DNA of 64,000 nt from Athripsodes cinereus. Taxonomy: Eukaryota > Arthropoda > Insecta > Trichoptera > Leptoceridae. The notes beneath the pieces are model-generated. The model searched no databases, was not told the origin of the DNA, and saw nothing but the letters and a program-made list of their open reading frames with translations. Location: the NCBI GenBank assembly GCA_947579605.1, contig OX388309.1, positions 13,958,713 to 14,022,712 on the forward strand, written 5' to 3'. The translations under genes were made by a program, and so were the position numbers. This document shows positions 22,788-53,893 of the stretch, piece after piece (the stretch's first letter is position 1; each line of letters starts with the position of its first letter).

Positions 22788-22977
22788 GCGGGACCCAGAT
22801 GTTGGAACATGCTGCCTCTGTGTCTGCGAGAGGAGGTGAATGGAGAATTTTAAGAGGGCTGAAGACACACCTTTTTGCTGGGAGTTTTGGGTGATGGATA
22901 CGATATACGGCGCCCTTGAGGTCATGTTATGAGTAAACGGCGCTTTACAAATTGTCCATATATATATATGGACAATT
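22788..22977 (+). mobile_element. Second L2-type LINE 3' end
   Basis: Nearly identical to the last 180 bp of the element at 21098 (GPRCWN... block, THLFAGSF, same 3' UTR), with a few substitutions and a small deletion, ending in ccatatatatat. It is heavily 5'-truncated. Its closeness to the 21.1-kb copy implies the same subfamily. Confidence 0.85.
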
Positions 22978-22984
22978 AAAATTG

Positions 22985-23094
22985 TATTAATTGGAAATTT
23001 AAATTGTATTTTTGTATGACAGTTCCGCTGTCACGTGTTGCCATAACGAAAATAAAATTAAATCACCCTAGCGACACCGGGTAGGAACATCTAG
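22985..23094 (+). mobile_element. Helitron-like 3' end
   Basis: tttttgtatgacagttccgc and downstream, ending caccgggtaggaacatCTAG followed by T (23095). The cagttccgctgtcac segment is shared with the minus strand of the 51375-52360 element, which supports a common family. Confidence 0.5.
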
Positions 23095-23896
23095 TATTTT
23101 ATAATTAAATGAAGCATCGAAAGTCATTATTTAGAAACCTATTGCAAAATTAAATCCGTTATCAATAAAAATCATTTCATTGTCAAATTTTCAAACGATG
23201 CATTAATATGTATCTACGGTAGTTTATATTCAATGATATATTATAATAAATACATCAGTTCATAGCTTAATATTGTACAGTTAATTAGCCAAAAACTAGT
23301 CTCACATACACAATGGTATACAATAAGTATTGTTACATACTGCAAATGTTCTGAATGCCGCTAAAATATTCACATATTGCGTGTCGCTATTGTTTATTAA
23401 TATTGAACGCCTGTCCTAGTTTCTCAGTCAACTAATTAAATAACGAAAATAATCCTAGTTTTTTATGTCATTTTAATTAGAAATTGCAAACGAAAATATA
23501 TGTGGTAGATTTTGCACGATACTCAAATAAAAGTATTATTAGCTTGGCGTGAAACAGCCGCAAGTAATTTATTTTCAACTTGTCTTCAGCATCACAGCGA
23601 AATTGCATTATCAACGATGTAAGAAGTTTATAACATAATAAAAACATCACATCCTTAGATACATCAAAATATACATGAACTCTCAAAGTTCTTCTTAAGC
23701 GAGTTCTAAAACTGTATTACCAAACTTTTCCTCATTCAAGGATAATATTATGTTTCAATATTTATATGAATAACATTACTCTTTGTTAGTACGTACTCTA
23801 ATTGAGAATACATTTTAATATGAAAGATTATATTTATTAAATAAAAATATATTACTTACTTCATATAAAACTCGTAAAATTATTTAAGAAGTTAAT

Positions 23897-24870
23897 TTTT
23901 TTTTTTTTTTAACGTGGCGGCAGAATTGCCATCCACACTTCTCAGCATTGTACAACCAGATAAGTCTCCATATGATCAGTCATGATCACACAAAAACTTA
24001 ACAGTCTAATGCCGGGAAAAATTCACCTATCCAGATATACAGGATATCAAAGGATTAGGCTCAAAACGCGGGATCAAAATACCAGCATTGTGCCTGAAAT
24101 ATCTGTGTTCAGAAACTTTTTTACAATATTACAAGTGTTTATTATAATAGATTTTTGAATTTTAATGTACAAATTAACCGGTAAATCTAATTTTTGTAAA
24201 TTATTTATTAAAGATTTCGGAGTTACCCCTGTAGCTGACATGACTAAAGGTATTATATAAACGGACCTAGAATGCCAAATATTTTTTATTTCTCCTGCTA
24301 GTTCTGTATATTTACGTATTTTTTCTGCGACGGTTGTTTGTATATTATGTGTATTTGGGACAGCGATGTCTATTAGGTACGTTATTTTATTACGTTTATC
24401 ATGTAATACTAAATCGGGTCTATTATGATGTATTTGTCTATCTGTTATTATGGTTTTATCATAATAGAGCCTATAATTTTGATTTTCTAAAACCGGTTCC
24501 GGGTTGTATTTAAAATAAGGTATTACATTATTTGAGTTTAAAAGATTATGTTTAATAGCTAAATTTTGATGTATAATTTTTGCGACATGATTATGTCTAT
24601 AAGTATACTCAGTTTGAGCGAGAGTGGAACAACCCGAAACTATGTGTTGAATTGTTTCCGGTTTGGCTAGACATTTTCTACACGAATCATCAATTATATT
24701 TTGATTTTTTATAATATATTTTTGATAATTTTTTGTATTTATTACCTGATCTTGAATTGCTAGCATAAAACCCTCGGTTTCCCCATACAATTCCCCAATG
24801 GTCAACCACCTGTTTGACGCATATTTGTCAACATAAGATTGGTTGAGATCATTGTGTTTTAAATTTGTGT
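23897..24870 (-). mobile_element. 3' end of a LINE with CCHC finger and restriction-like endonuclease
   Basis: A single open frame (24805 down to 24074, open further upstream to about 24870) encodes about 243 residues. C42-x2-C45-x8-H54-x4-C59 forms a zinc-knuckle-like motif. NRPDLVLHD (Pro-Asp at 130-131) followed by YLIDIAVP (Asp146) fits a PD-(D/E)xK restriction-like endonuclease, the arrangement of R2/NeSL-type non-LTR elements. AEKIRKYTELAGEIKNIW follows. The 3' UTR runs to a poly(A) seen as T at 23897-23910. The reverse transcriptase is missing, so this is a 5'-truncated copy. The intact 730-bp frame suggests it is fairly young. Confidence 0.75.
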
Positions 24871-25927
24871 TTTATTTTATGCTGTTCAATAAATTACTTC
24901 AATGGATCATATTCACATGATTTAATATACCTAATACATTACTGACTATTAACGACGGCTGTTATTAGTTGTTTTAAACTAAGTCTGAAAAAATGTACGA
25001 TTATGATAGTATACGATTTTAATTCGAAAAGTGTACAAAACAGTATGTGACCACCAACACCTACATATAAAAAACTTTACCCAAGCTACAACTTTGTCTC
25101 CAAGTTTTGGAACATGAAAAATTATTTCGTCTAAAAGGTCTTCACTTCCGTTTGCAATGGTTACTGAAATTTTCACGAAATAAAATTGACTTGACTTAAT
25201 GACAAACATTTGCGAAACTAAAACAAATAAGTTACATAATATACGCATTTTATTGAAATTCAATTTACTTCCTCCCCTTTCCCTTCTCAGTGATACTCTA
25301 GACATGAAAAAGATTTATTATATTAATATCGAATGACTCTAACACTTAACACATATTTTCATAATTCTATCAATACTTATGTGACATTTACTTTTTATGA
25401 CCTTATTTTTATCTCGTTACTTTAAAAGCTCTTCTTAAGCTCACGCTGAGCGAATATTATTAATACAATTAAGTCAAAAGAAACGAGATTAAAAATTTGG
25501 TATTTTTAATGTCATGTTTTTTACTTTAATGTATTTAGCTATTTACTGTTTAAGATTATCACAAAAATATACAAGAGGCTACGCAACACGCTTTTTTGCC
25601 TACACTTCTTTCCTTTGATAATGTAATATCTGGATGATAAAATTTTGACGCTCCAATTTGACGTCATTGGTTGAGAAAAGATGTTATATAAATAATAATC
25701 CGTGGAGAAAAAATTCATCTTTCAAATTCAACGGTTCATCTTCAGATACTTTCAAACTTAGATTTCTTTAATTAGGTACTAAAAACTTATCATTTTAAAT
25801 TTGACCTAAAATCACTCACCACCTGTGAATTAGATGCGACGTTGTCCAGATCGCCTAACTATTGTTATTCGCTTACGTCAAATTGTCAAACAACCCAGGC
25901 CATTTGTAACTGTCCTCTTCTAAATAA

Positions 25928-26112
25928 TTTTTTTTTTTTTTTTTAAAAAAGATATATCTGGGTTTTGTTATAAACCCAAATACAACCTTATACACCTTTC
26001 ACAGTAAGCTAAAAGCTTGTGTCGTGAAAGGGGAGTTTGCCGGCACCTGGGATCGAACCACGGACCCCCTGTTCACGAGGCCGAGACTCTACCTCCAGAC
26101 TACCGACGAACT
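25928..26112 (-). mobile_element. SINE-1, full-length copy
   Basis: The minus strand reads a tRNA-like head with A-box-like TAGTCTGGAGG and B-box GGTTCGATCCC, then a unique ~100-bp body and an A tail (T at 25928-25944). Head-to-tail length is about 185 bp. It is transcribed by Pol III if active (family knowledge). Confidence 0.88.
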
Positions 26113-26974
26113 GAACGAATTTGTTTCACAACACTCGTATTAAACGCTAGTTATATGTTTGTCTTGTCGTCGCTTAAAGTAAAGTATTTGAAAGAGCTTT
26201 TTTGTCAGCAGACCAACTGCATTCAATAAACTTGGAAGTCACCCTCTTCATACCGATAAAACTTAAAAAGGGTATCAAAGTCATCCCTAATATTTTACGT
26301 TCACTCGAGTAGGAGAAGTATTTTTATTCATCTCAGTTTTGAATGCAAAACTATATATAATACTTTAATTTAAATATTTAAAGTTTTAATATTTTTTAAA
26401 AGACTTGAACCGTTTGTTTGGTAAATAAGTTAAGGCTTTTACACTTTCCATTCTATTTCAATACAACCACAATAGTCGTATAAAAGAAAGCCAACAAAAT
26501 AAAGGTCAACTGCGAGAGAAAGCATTAAATAGATATCGTAATAGACCACAATTGAAAGAAACAAACATCGAAGTTCACATTGTAAAAAACAAACTTATAA
26601 AACAATTATAATGTTGGGAATCCTTATCGTTATTTAAACAACTGTTTTCCATATCATTGTGTAATATGAGATGTCATAAGTTCACACTAGGAAATAATTA
26701 AATTTTCACGATAGACAATAAGACATTTATTATAAACACAAAACAACCCGCACGGATACTGTATCGCCTCTGTCTTATACATACTTTGTACTTGTTGAAT
26801 CACGCAATTATTATTTTAAGTACTCGTTCTCGTAGTTTATCTTAAAAAAAAACTACCTTTCCCATAAGAGACACGATGATGACATTATGGAATATTATTG
26901 ATAACAGTTTGTTGAGGATATATTATATTATATTATAAGTGTATAAATATTTTATTGTTTTTTTTTCATAGTGA

Positions 26975-27140
26975 CCATACCTCTTTATTTTATTATTTCT
27001 TTTGTATCTCCTGTCAGGTTATGTCCGACAACTTCTCCACTCCTGTTACCTCAGTCCATTCTCTTATATTGCGCAGATATTTACCTTCCATCAACCCTTC
27101 TGCGTCTCTCTTTTTTGTCCTCCCTTACTAATTCAAGAAG
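26975..27140 (-). mobile_element. Possible LINE C-terminal fragment
   Basis: The minus strand gives REDKKERRRRVDGR, then in frame YLRNIREWTEVTGVEKLSDI, resembling the RNIRDW block of RTE-like ORF2 (compare 57740-57965). Short and with stops. Confidence 0.4.
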
Positions 27141-27754
27141 AGAATATATAACACGCAGTACATAGAGATTTGAAGATCTTTACATCAAGCAGATTTTGTA
27201 TATTTGTTGTATCTCTTCCAACTATGTAAATTAAATTCAATATAATTCTATATACCGACTACATATTATGAACATTTATGAAAGATAGTTTCATATTTAA
27301 GTTTTTTCTTACAAAGTTATGATTTTATCATGGAGGAAACTCCATCTTCATTATTTCACATTTTTTATTTATTATATTAACATAATCCCACATCTAATGA
27401 ATTTATTGTTTGTAAAGTTTTCTAACAGTCGAGTGTATTTAATTTAGTAAAACAAAGAAGAAGTAATATATTACTACCTATGATTTAAACGTATCATTCG
27501 TAATTATAATAATTACAAACAATAAGAAAAGATTTACCACCTATCCTAAATATTTTATATTTTGTGGCATGGAAATAAATACCTGGATGTACATTACATA
27601 TATTGTCGATTCACTGACCAGATAATTTATGAATGATATTGTAATTTATGAATAATAAATATTGTGAATATTTTTTTTTCTCTCTTTTTTTCCAAATTGC
27701 TTTAGATTATTGATTTTATTTTTATCATATGTTTTTTTTTTAAGTTAATACTTT

Positions 27755-27885
27755 TGCGTTAGTTGGAAGAGATCGCGCCTTTGCGATAAACTCGCCCTCT
27801 GTATATTGATTGTATTTGATTTGAATGTATACCTTTTATGTAATTGTTTTTTATCAATGTAAAAAATGAATAAAAAAAAATAATA
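27755..27885 (+). repeat. Hairpin repeat, diverged
   Basis: gcgttagttggaagagatcg, cgcctttgcgataaactcgc, followed by an AT-rich tail ending in A/T runs. Confidence 0.55.
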
Positions 27886-28064
27886 AAATAATTTATGGTA
27901 AGTACCTACCTATAAAATTTTAGAGATACATAGACAATAAGAATATATCAAAAACAAACAATATCACCCATTAATTTTGTTTTATTTATTTCTTTATAAT
28001 ATATATAGGTATATGAACTTATCTTTAAATATATCACCACTGCATTTTCCACAGTAAGAATGTT

Positions 28065-28143
28065 GGTAGAACTGCTGCATGTTAATACACATGGAAGTTG
28101 TCTTCTTGATTCCAATCAAAACGAGGATGGATTCAGGATACTT
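28065..28143 (-). mobile_element. SINE-2 fragment, diverged
   Basis: ctgctgcatg, acacatggaagttgtctt and aggatggattcagga line up with the minus strand of the SINE-2 body, with many substitutions. Confidence 0.45.
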
Positions 28144-28934
28144 GGAATATATATTCCCCCCTGAATTAAAGGCGTTATCTTTTACTTGATATTATAAAAA
28201 AATTATTGATTTCGCTGGACGTTGATAATTTGGTTGATTGTAACAAAAAAATTCTTACCCAACTATCAAATAATTATTTACAAATTAATTATTCGGAAAT
28301 ATGTTAATTTATTCATAAAATATCATTTTCAAGATGGATATTTTGTATTTCACTCCTCTCATAATGCGAAATCTTAGATCAAAGAAAAGGCTGGTTCCTA
28401 TTTTGTAGTATTCTACTATCACTAAGGCGGAACAGATAACAATTTATTAATTATAACTTCATGAATTTATAATTAGGTAATTAAATTTTAATTTTCAAAG
28501 TAACCCTTTAAATCAAAACAAAAGTCTACGCTCAAATTTTAACCTAATAAATTCTGTGAAATTTATAATCCTCAATAGTTGTTTGACATGAGTCTCATTT
28601 TACAAATTTAAGTTACTTCTTATTTAACAAAAACAAGTTAGCTTAATATTTCTTAAATTTACCCAAAGAAGACGTATCTTAAATTTTTGCCAAATCGTAT
28701 ATCATCCGATTTAAATTGATAAACTTAACTTACTTATATTTTTATTCAATGTTAATATTTTCTGCTCTCCGTTCCATAATAAAAGATTTTATCTAAGAAG
28801 AAGTTGAAATGTAATGAATGGCAAGAAACAAATCTATCATTTTTTATATGAAGAAGTATAAACTGTTCATTTCGCCACCTACATTTTGTACCTACCTACA
28901 TTTATATCATATCTATATAATAGCATTGACCGAT

Positions 28935-29838
28935 AGAAATCTTAATATAAGAATTCATGATAGCTCTTGTCAGAGCGAATCTGAACAATGTATAAATACT
29001 AATTGTGTTACACTAAAAAATGTTGACAGGGTTAAATATCTCGGGGTATTAATAGACTCTCATATGAAATGGAAGGATCATATACAGGCTACTGTAAATA
29101 GAGTGAGAAAGCTATTTTACGTTTTTTATAGACTCCGAGATATTATGCAAGTGAAACAATTAAAATATATATACTATTCTCTTGTTCAGTCGGTCATACA
29201 GTATGGCATCTTGGCATGGGGTGGTGCTTACAAGAACAGCGTCTATTCACTGGGTGTCAATCAGAGAAGTGTTATGAAGATAATTCTTAGAAAGCCTTTT
29301 GACTACCCGACCCTGAAACTTTTTAAAGAGCTTGCGGTCCCCTCCTTGGAATGCCTTTATAAGAGGAAGGCAGTATACCAAGTTTGTAAGGAATACTTTA
29401 TTCAAAAACTGCACCCGCTGGGGAGTATTAGTCAGTGTCCAAGGTTAGGAGGCCGAATAAAAGTGCCTGCAAAGAAGACAGCTGCTGGACAACACCACTA
29501 CACATATCTTGGGGTGGGATGGTACAATTGCTTAAAAAAAGAGAATAAATTTAAGTATTCGGATGATTTAAATACATTTAAACTGAATATAAAAAAGGTA
29601 ATTCAATAAGAAAGATGTGTATGAGGTCAAGTGATTGTGTCGTTGATGATAGGTTTGTCGTTGTTTTTTGTTGTTGTTGTTTTTGTTTATCTTGTAAAAT
29701 TATGGTAAATGGATTAAGTGTGTGATGTTCTATAATGATTAAGTTTGATCGAATTTGTTTGATTATTAGTAAAAACCCTATAACCCCTCAAAGCACGAGC
29801 TCTGCTCAATTTTGAGGGTAAAAAAAAAAAAAAAAAAC
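28935..29838 (+). mobile_element. 5'-truncated CR1/Jockey-like LINE with poly(A) tail
   Basis: The frame open to 29609 encodes the thumb and C-terminal part of a non-LTR reverse transcriptase: DRVKYLGVLIDSHMKWKDHI, IQYGILAWGGAYKNS and RKPFDYPTLKLFKELAV. The order of blocks matches the element at 4987-6488 (YGIVGWGG, RKPFRYP), so the two belong to one superfamily. No palm motif is present. The 3' UTR runs to an 18-A tail at 29821-29838. Codons upstream of about 28935 do not look like reverse transcriptase. Confidence 0.8.
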
Positions 29839-29938
29839 AGATAATATAAAGATTTGTATAATTGTGCTTATTGTATATTTGTATGTGTTTATTATTATCT
29901 CAATAAAATATTTGAATTTGAATTTGAATTGAATTTGA

Positions 29939-30322
29939 TAATCCATGGTGCACATGTGGGACAGGAGCTCAATATGCGGAACATATCCTTTGGGAATGTC
30001 CTTTGATGATGGATGCAAGAGAGGAAATGATTCTGGGTATGACTGTTGACACTCCTCGACCCATCTGGTTTGGGGAAGTGTTTTTAAATGCCACAAACGC
30101 TTCACACTTTAAGACATTCGTGGATGTGTGGGTCTCAAGATGGGATCTGTTACGTCATCCGGGTCCCCCACCCACTGACGTGGTAGGATCAGAGATGCCA
30201 ACACTGACATAGTGGTATTAAACTAGAGAGAATTAAAATATTAATAAATCGTCACCTAAACGGATAAATAGGAGTCCTTGGACTCCTGCAATATCCGAGA
30301 AATAAAGTTATTTCAACAATTA
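29939..30322 (+). mobile_element. Non-LTR retrotransposon C-terminal fragment (CCHC type)
   Basis: In frame from about 29943: CTCGTGAQYAEHILWECPLM, a C-x-C-x8-H-x4-C cluster typical of the C-terminus of some LINE ORF2 proteins, then REEMILGM and WVSRWDLLRHPG, with a stop at about 30210. The 3' UTR ends near an AATAAA-like sequence at 30301. It begins abruptly after a TTTGAAT-rich tail (29910-29938) of another element, a typical LINE pile-up. Confidence 0.65.
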
Positions 30323-30362
30323 TATTTTTTATTCCTTTATATTTTAAATATCTTAAGTTCTT

Positions 30363-30502
30363 GGGTTGGGTTAGTTGGAAGATATCGCATCCCTGCGATA
30401 AACTCGCCCATTGTGCAAAATTATTCGTTTATACCATGTAACTTTATCATTTGTATCCATATATTTTGTACAATAAAGTTTATTATTATTATTATTATTC
30501 TT
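30363..30502 (+). repeat. Hairpin repeat, best-preserved copy
   Basis: gggttagttggaagatatcg, catccctgcgataaactcgc, ccattgtgcaaaattattcg, then aataaagtttatt and (ATT)n at 30479-30500. The poly(A) signal and tail fit a retrotransposed 3' end. Confidence 0.65.
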
Positions 30503-30918
30503 ACATGTATCTTTTCATTTTTATATTTTTGTGGATATTTTAAATTATCTTGCTTGTTTTGTATGTTTATTAATCTTATTACGAATTTTGAATTTTCACA
30601 TGTTCATATTGTGTTTATTTTTTAATTTTATTTTATTCTTTTGTATTTGTCTCATGCTTAGGATTGTTTAAATTTACATGTCTGGCACTGTTGTTGCATT
30701 CATTGTTTGTATTACATATTGGTAATGATAGGGGACTTTACTGGTCCACTTATGGCTTTATATGATTCTGTTTATTGTTACCTGTTTATGACTGTTTGTA
30801 TCCCTGTAAAATGTAATAAATAAATTTAAAAAAAAAAACATATCTATATAATTTTGGTTTAATTACTTTCTTCAATCAAAAAGTATTTAAAGTTTACGAC
30901 TAACTTAACATAGCGTCT

Positions 30919-31027
30919 TTCACAAGTGAGGTATCCATTGAGACCAACTGTATGTAATAAAACTTAAACCGTTTTCTCCGTGCCAATAAAATAGGCTTTT
31001 AAAGATTGGTAGCATATTTCATCGCCG
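30919..31027 (-). mobile_element. SINE-2 fragment, diverged
   Basis: Minus-strand match over cacaagtgaggta, tctccgtgccaataaaa and catcgccgaat. An old copy lacking its head. Confidence 0.55.
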
Positions 31028-32823
31028 AATAAAACAAAATATCCTAGGTTTTTGCGAAGGCTAACATTATAATCAAGAAGAAAATAAAAAAATACTTGAT
31101 ACTCCTAAGAAACAGTGTTGGTTGATCTGATTTGCCTGAGAGACGAAGTTTATTGTTGAGTGAAATTATGGATGATATTTTATAGTGGATAATTTCTTAT
31201 TTAGTGTTGGTATACTTATTTTCTTATACATTTGAATTTGCTATGTATATGCAGAACAGCCGAAAATCTCATCAAGGATTAGACAATATAATTCATCAGT
31301 ATTTTTGTATTTCATTTATACCTAATTAAATAAATAAATCTGTCTTTGTCACGTAGATTTCTTTTATAAATATTTAAAAAATGACAACGTTTGACCAAAA
31401 AATTAAAAGTCATTATTTCTTACTCGTGTGATTTCATTTCACAGCCAAAGAATACGATCAAGTAAATATGATGTGGTTCAAAAATAAATATAAAGTTCAG
31501 AATTTGAGTATACAAAGTTTTTATAAAGAGTTTTTGTTTTACTATGTATTTAATTATTACTTTAAATTTAAAAATATCTTTTCGGTATCAAAACGTCAGT
31601 GACTTTATGCAAAAAAATCCGTTCTTTTTTTTACGTATTGAAACGTCGTCGATTTAAATAATTAAATTCGTAAACAGTTGGTACGAGTATTAAGAATTGA
31701 GAATTTTCGTCTAAAGATAAAGTTCTTCGCTTACTGAGAAAAACATATACATCAACTTTTTTTAAGCAACCAAACGTTGCTTTATGTTTTTCCTTTTTAT
31801 TTAAAGTTGAAATCCTAAACTTATGTAAGTAGCTCTTGAATAGAATATTATCGTATCTAACATTTATGTTACATAATGATTATACTAATACTGTAAATGT
31901 ACAGCTTATATCACTTTAAATCTAATTCTCTCAAAGGTGATCATATCTTTCATTGTGCATAGTTAAATGACTAAAATACATCATATTATATTTGAAATGA
32001 AATTCTTTTTATTTTCATAAAGAGCCCTTTATAGTTGTATGTATAATTAATTATACCACTCACACTCTAATGGAAACTAATTGAAAAAAAGGGATTTTAA
32101 ATTCCCTAAAGCTTCCTGTGAATATGTTACGGGTTCAATCAACGTTAATTACCTGCTGAATTAACCCTGGTATTCAACTTGAAGTTGAAGTGTCTTGGTA
32201 AATGTATATTTACAACAATATAGTTATGCATGTTTTATATGTATTTTTATTTTATTATGTAACTCACGTCACGAACAGGAGGACAACGCAATAAATAACA
32301 CCATTTAATGAACCAACTCACTGCGATGGAAAAAGGTCAAAGCAAGGAAAATAGCATTGGGAAATAATCAAGTGATTTACAAGAAACGTCTTTAATAAAC
32401 ATTTAATTACAAGTAAACGGAGGTCAGGGATTCAGAACTTAATGAAAAATTATATTTTAATCATTTCAAATCTCCCTCTTTGTGTTGTGAAATTATTCAC
32501 AACCAAAATGAAAAACGACTTATTTAATATTCGTAAAAAGTCTATAAGTGCTTTTTGATTCAAATTTATTCATTAACATTTTTGATCGATATTTGATTTT
32601 AAAAATATTTAGCAATATTACAAAATATACGAATGCATTGCAAAACTTACGGCTAAATATTCGTGATAAAGCATTTTTTCGAAATTTATGGACTTTGCAG
32701 CTATGCTAACGGTGTCGACATATTGTTCACGACTTGACATACTTAAAACACGTAATTCAAATGTAATTCTTTTCACATTTCACAGCCAATTCAGCCTTCT
32801 TAGCAACAGTCTTATATGGTAAC
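31028..32823. other. Upstream flank or leader intron of STK32, no feature recognised
   Basis: AT-rich, with no clear core promoter or CpG-rich stretch. The true promoter may be much further 5'. Confidence 0.4.
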
Positions 32824-33006
32824 TTTTTTTAAAAAAATATATATATCTGGGTTTTTGTTATAAACCCAAATACAACCTTATACACCTTTCACAGAAAGCT
32901 ACGAAAAGCTTGTGTCATGAAAGGGGAGCTTGCCGGCACCTGGTATCGAACCACGGACCCCATGTTCACGAGGCCGAGACTCTACTTCTAGGCTACTGAT
33001 GAACTC
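32824..33006 (-). mobile_element. SINE-1, full-length copy just upstream of the STK32 5' exon
   Basis: Same head (A-box-like TAGCCTAGAAG, B-box with one change) and body as the other copies, with a short A tail. It ends about 105 bp before the acceptor of the STK32 leader exon, antisense to the gene. A small perfect hairpin (tacacggt / accgtgta, 33017-33039) lies between. Confidence 0.86.
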
Positions 33007-33110
33007 GAGCTCTCTCGCATACACGGTAGTATGCACCGTGTAATTTCTAATTGATATTTTACTTTATTACCTTCGCGTTATCTAATTATTATCAATTATT
33101 TTTGTTTCAG

Positions 33111-33258
33111 GGAGCTTTCTGAGTGGAAATCAACTATCAACTTGAAGTGAAGTAACAGTTTTACATTAAACAATAGCCATAAAACGATGATATACCAAAT
33201 GTTATTACGATATTATACTTGTTGAACTTTAAAAATGATGCTGGAATAAATAGAAACT
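33111..33258 (+). other. STK32: STK32 5'UTR exon segment
   Basis: A good acceptor (pyrimidine-rich tract ending tttgtttcag at 33101-33110) precedes 148 bp of non-coding exon leading into the start codon. The same exon continues to the donor at 33311. This implies at least one upstream non-coding exon and a promoter further 5', which I could not locate. Without a transcript, the alternative that transcription starts near here cannot be excluded. Confidence 0.5.
33187..33249 (+). promoter_or_regulatory. Two upstream ORFs in the STK32 leader
   Basis: ATG at 33187 opens a 12-codon reading frame (MIYQMLLRYYTC) stopping at 33223-33225. Paired ATGs at 33235 and 33238 give MMLE stopping at TAA 33247-33249, ten bases before the kinase ATG. 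The second stop is in frame with the kinase. If the leader is used as drawn, scanning ribosomes meet three AUGs before the main one, so translational damping is possible (inference). Confidence 0.45.
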
Positions 33259-53175
<19,917 letters not shown>

Positions 53176-53309
53176 TAACAAAATGAATAACTTATAGAAC
53201 ATAAGCAAGTGTATTATAACTTCACAACTGACAAAGTTTAACATCGTAAAATGTGCAGATAGCATAGCTTAAACTTAAACATATTATATTATATTAACAT
53301 TCTCTAAAC

Positions 53310-53506
53310 CAGTATTACCCAAACTATGGGTCGCGACCCACCAGTGGGTCGTAAGCGGATATTGAATGGGCCACGACTCGCTACTAGGGAATCTGAACAT
53401 AACCAATACTTATGCCTTCTTTTCTTTAAGACAGCTTAAAGGTGGGTCTCAAGATTAGAATTTTTTGTTAGATGGGTCAGAGCTCAGTCAACTTTGGGAA
53501 CCACTG
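53310..53506. mobile_element. hAT-type MITE, 197 bp
   Basis: CAGTATTACCCAAACTATGG at the left and ACTTTGGGAACCACTG at the right, with a perfect 8-bp target duplication ctctaaac (53302-53309, 53507-53514). Contains the GGGTCGCGACCCACC palindrome typical of this insect MITE type. It lies 142 bp after STK32 exon 3. Confidence 0.9.
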
Positions 53507-53722
53507 CTCTAAACATTACTCTTTTAGCGAGAATTATTAGCAAATGTCATAGAGGTAGATGTTGCTGGGTTATACGCTTACAAAAATGGCAATCATTTTT
53601 TTTAATAAATGTCAAATGTGCTATGAACCTCATTGATTACGAACTATAGATTTTTCAATATCAAGCTCTAGTTAAAATAGTAACAGTTGCTCTTTTTTTC
53701 GAAGGATTTAATATGTGTCAGT

Positions 53723-53816
53723 TTGATTCCGAGAGAGACGTCTTTCGACTTATTAGGTAATTATCAATCGATTGATAATGACCTGACAAGTCGAAAGACG
53801 TCTCTCTCGGAATCAA
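53723..53816. repeat. 94-bp spacerless palindrome
   Basis: Arms of 47 bp meet at tcaatcgattga, with 3 mismatches; the outer halves (gattccgagagagacgtctt) are exact. It is continuous with the GTAGAATTCCAT-family sequence at 53817-53893 and is probably part of that element. Confidence 0.9.
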
Positions 53817-53893
53817 TAATCTATAGTAGAAAGAAACACTTGTTTCAATTACATAATTATGGAGTTCTACTACGTGTGCACCGACACAATTAA
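53817..53893 (-). repeat. GTAGAATTCCAT-family element
   Basis: The minus strand reads tgtgtcggtgcacacgtagt, agaactccataattatg, then gaaacaagtgtttctttcta. The family recurs at 14050-14155, 45709-45755, 47938-47990 (minus), 61958-62060, and in part at 1698-1770 and 44853-44885. Confidence 0.6.

Noticed and set aside
25928..26112. tRNA gene
   Set aside because: A- and B-box-like motifs are present, but the head does not fold as a full tRNA and is fused to a SINE body with a poly(A) tail. Same for the other SINE-1 copies.
26017..26229. 70-codon frame MCRERGVCRHLG... (similar text at 240-461 and 20331-20594)
   Set aside because: Repeated because it lies in SINE-1 copies; not a protein family.
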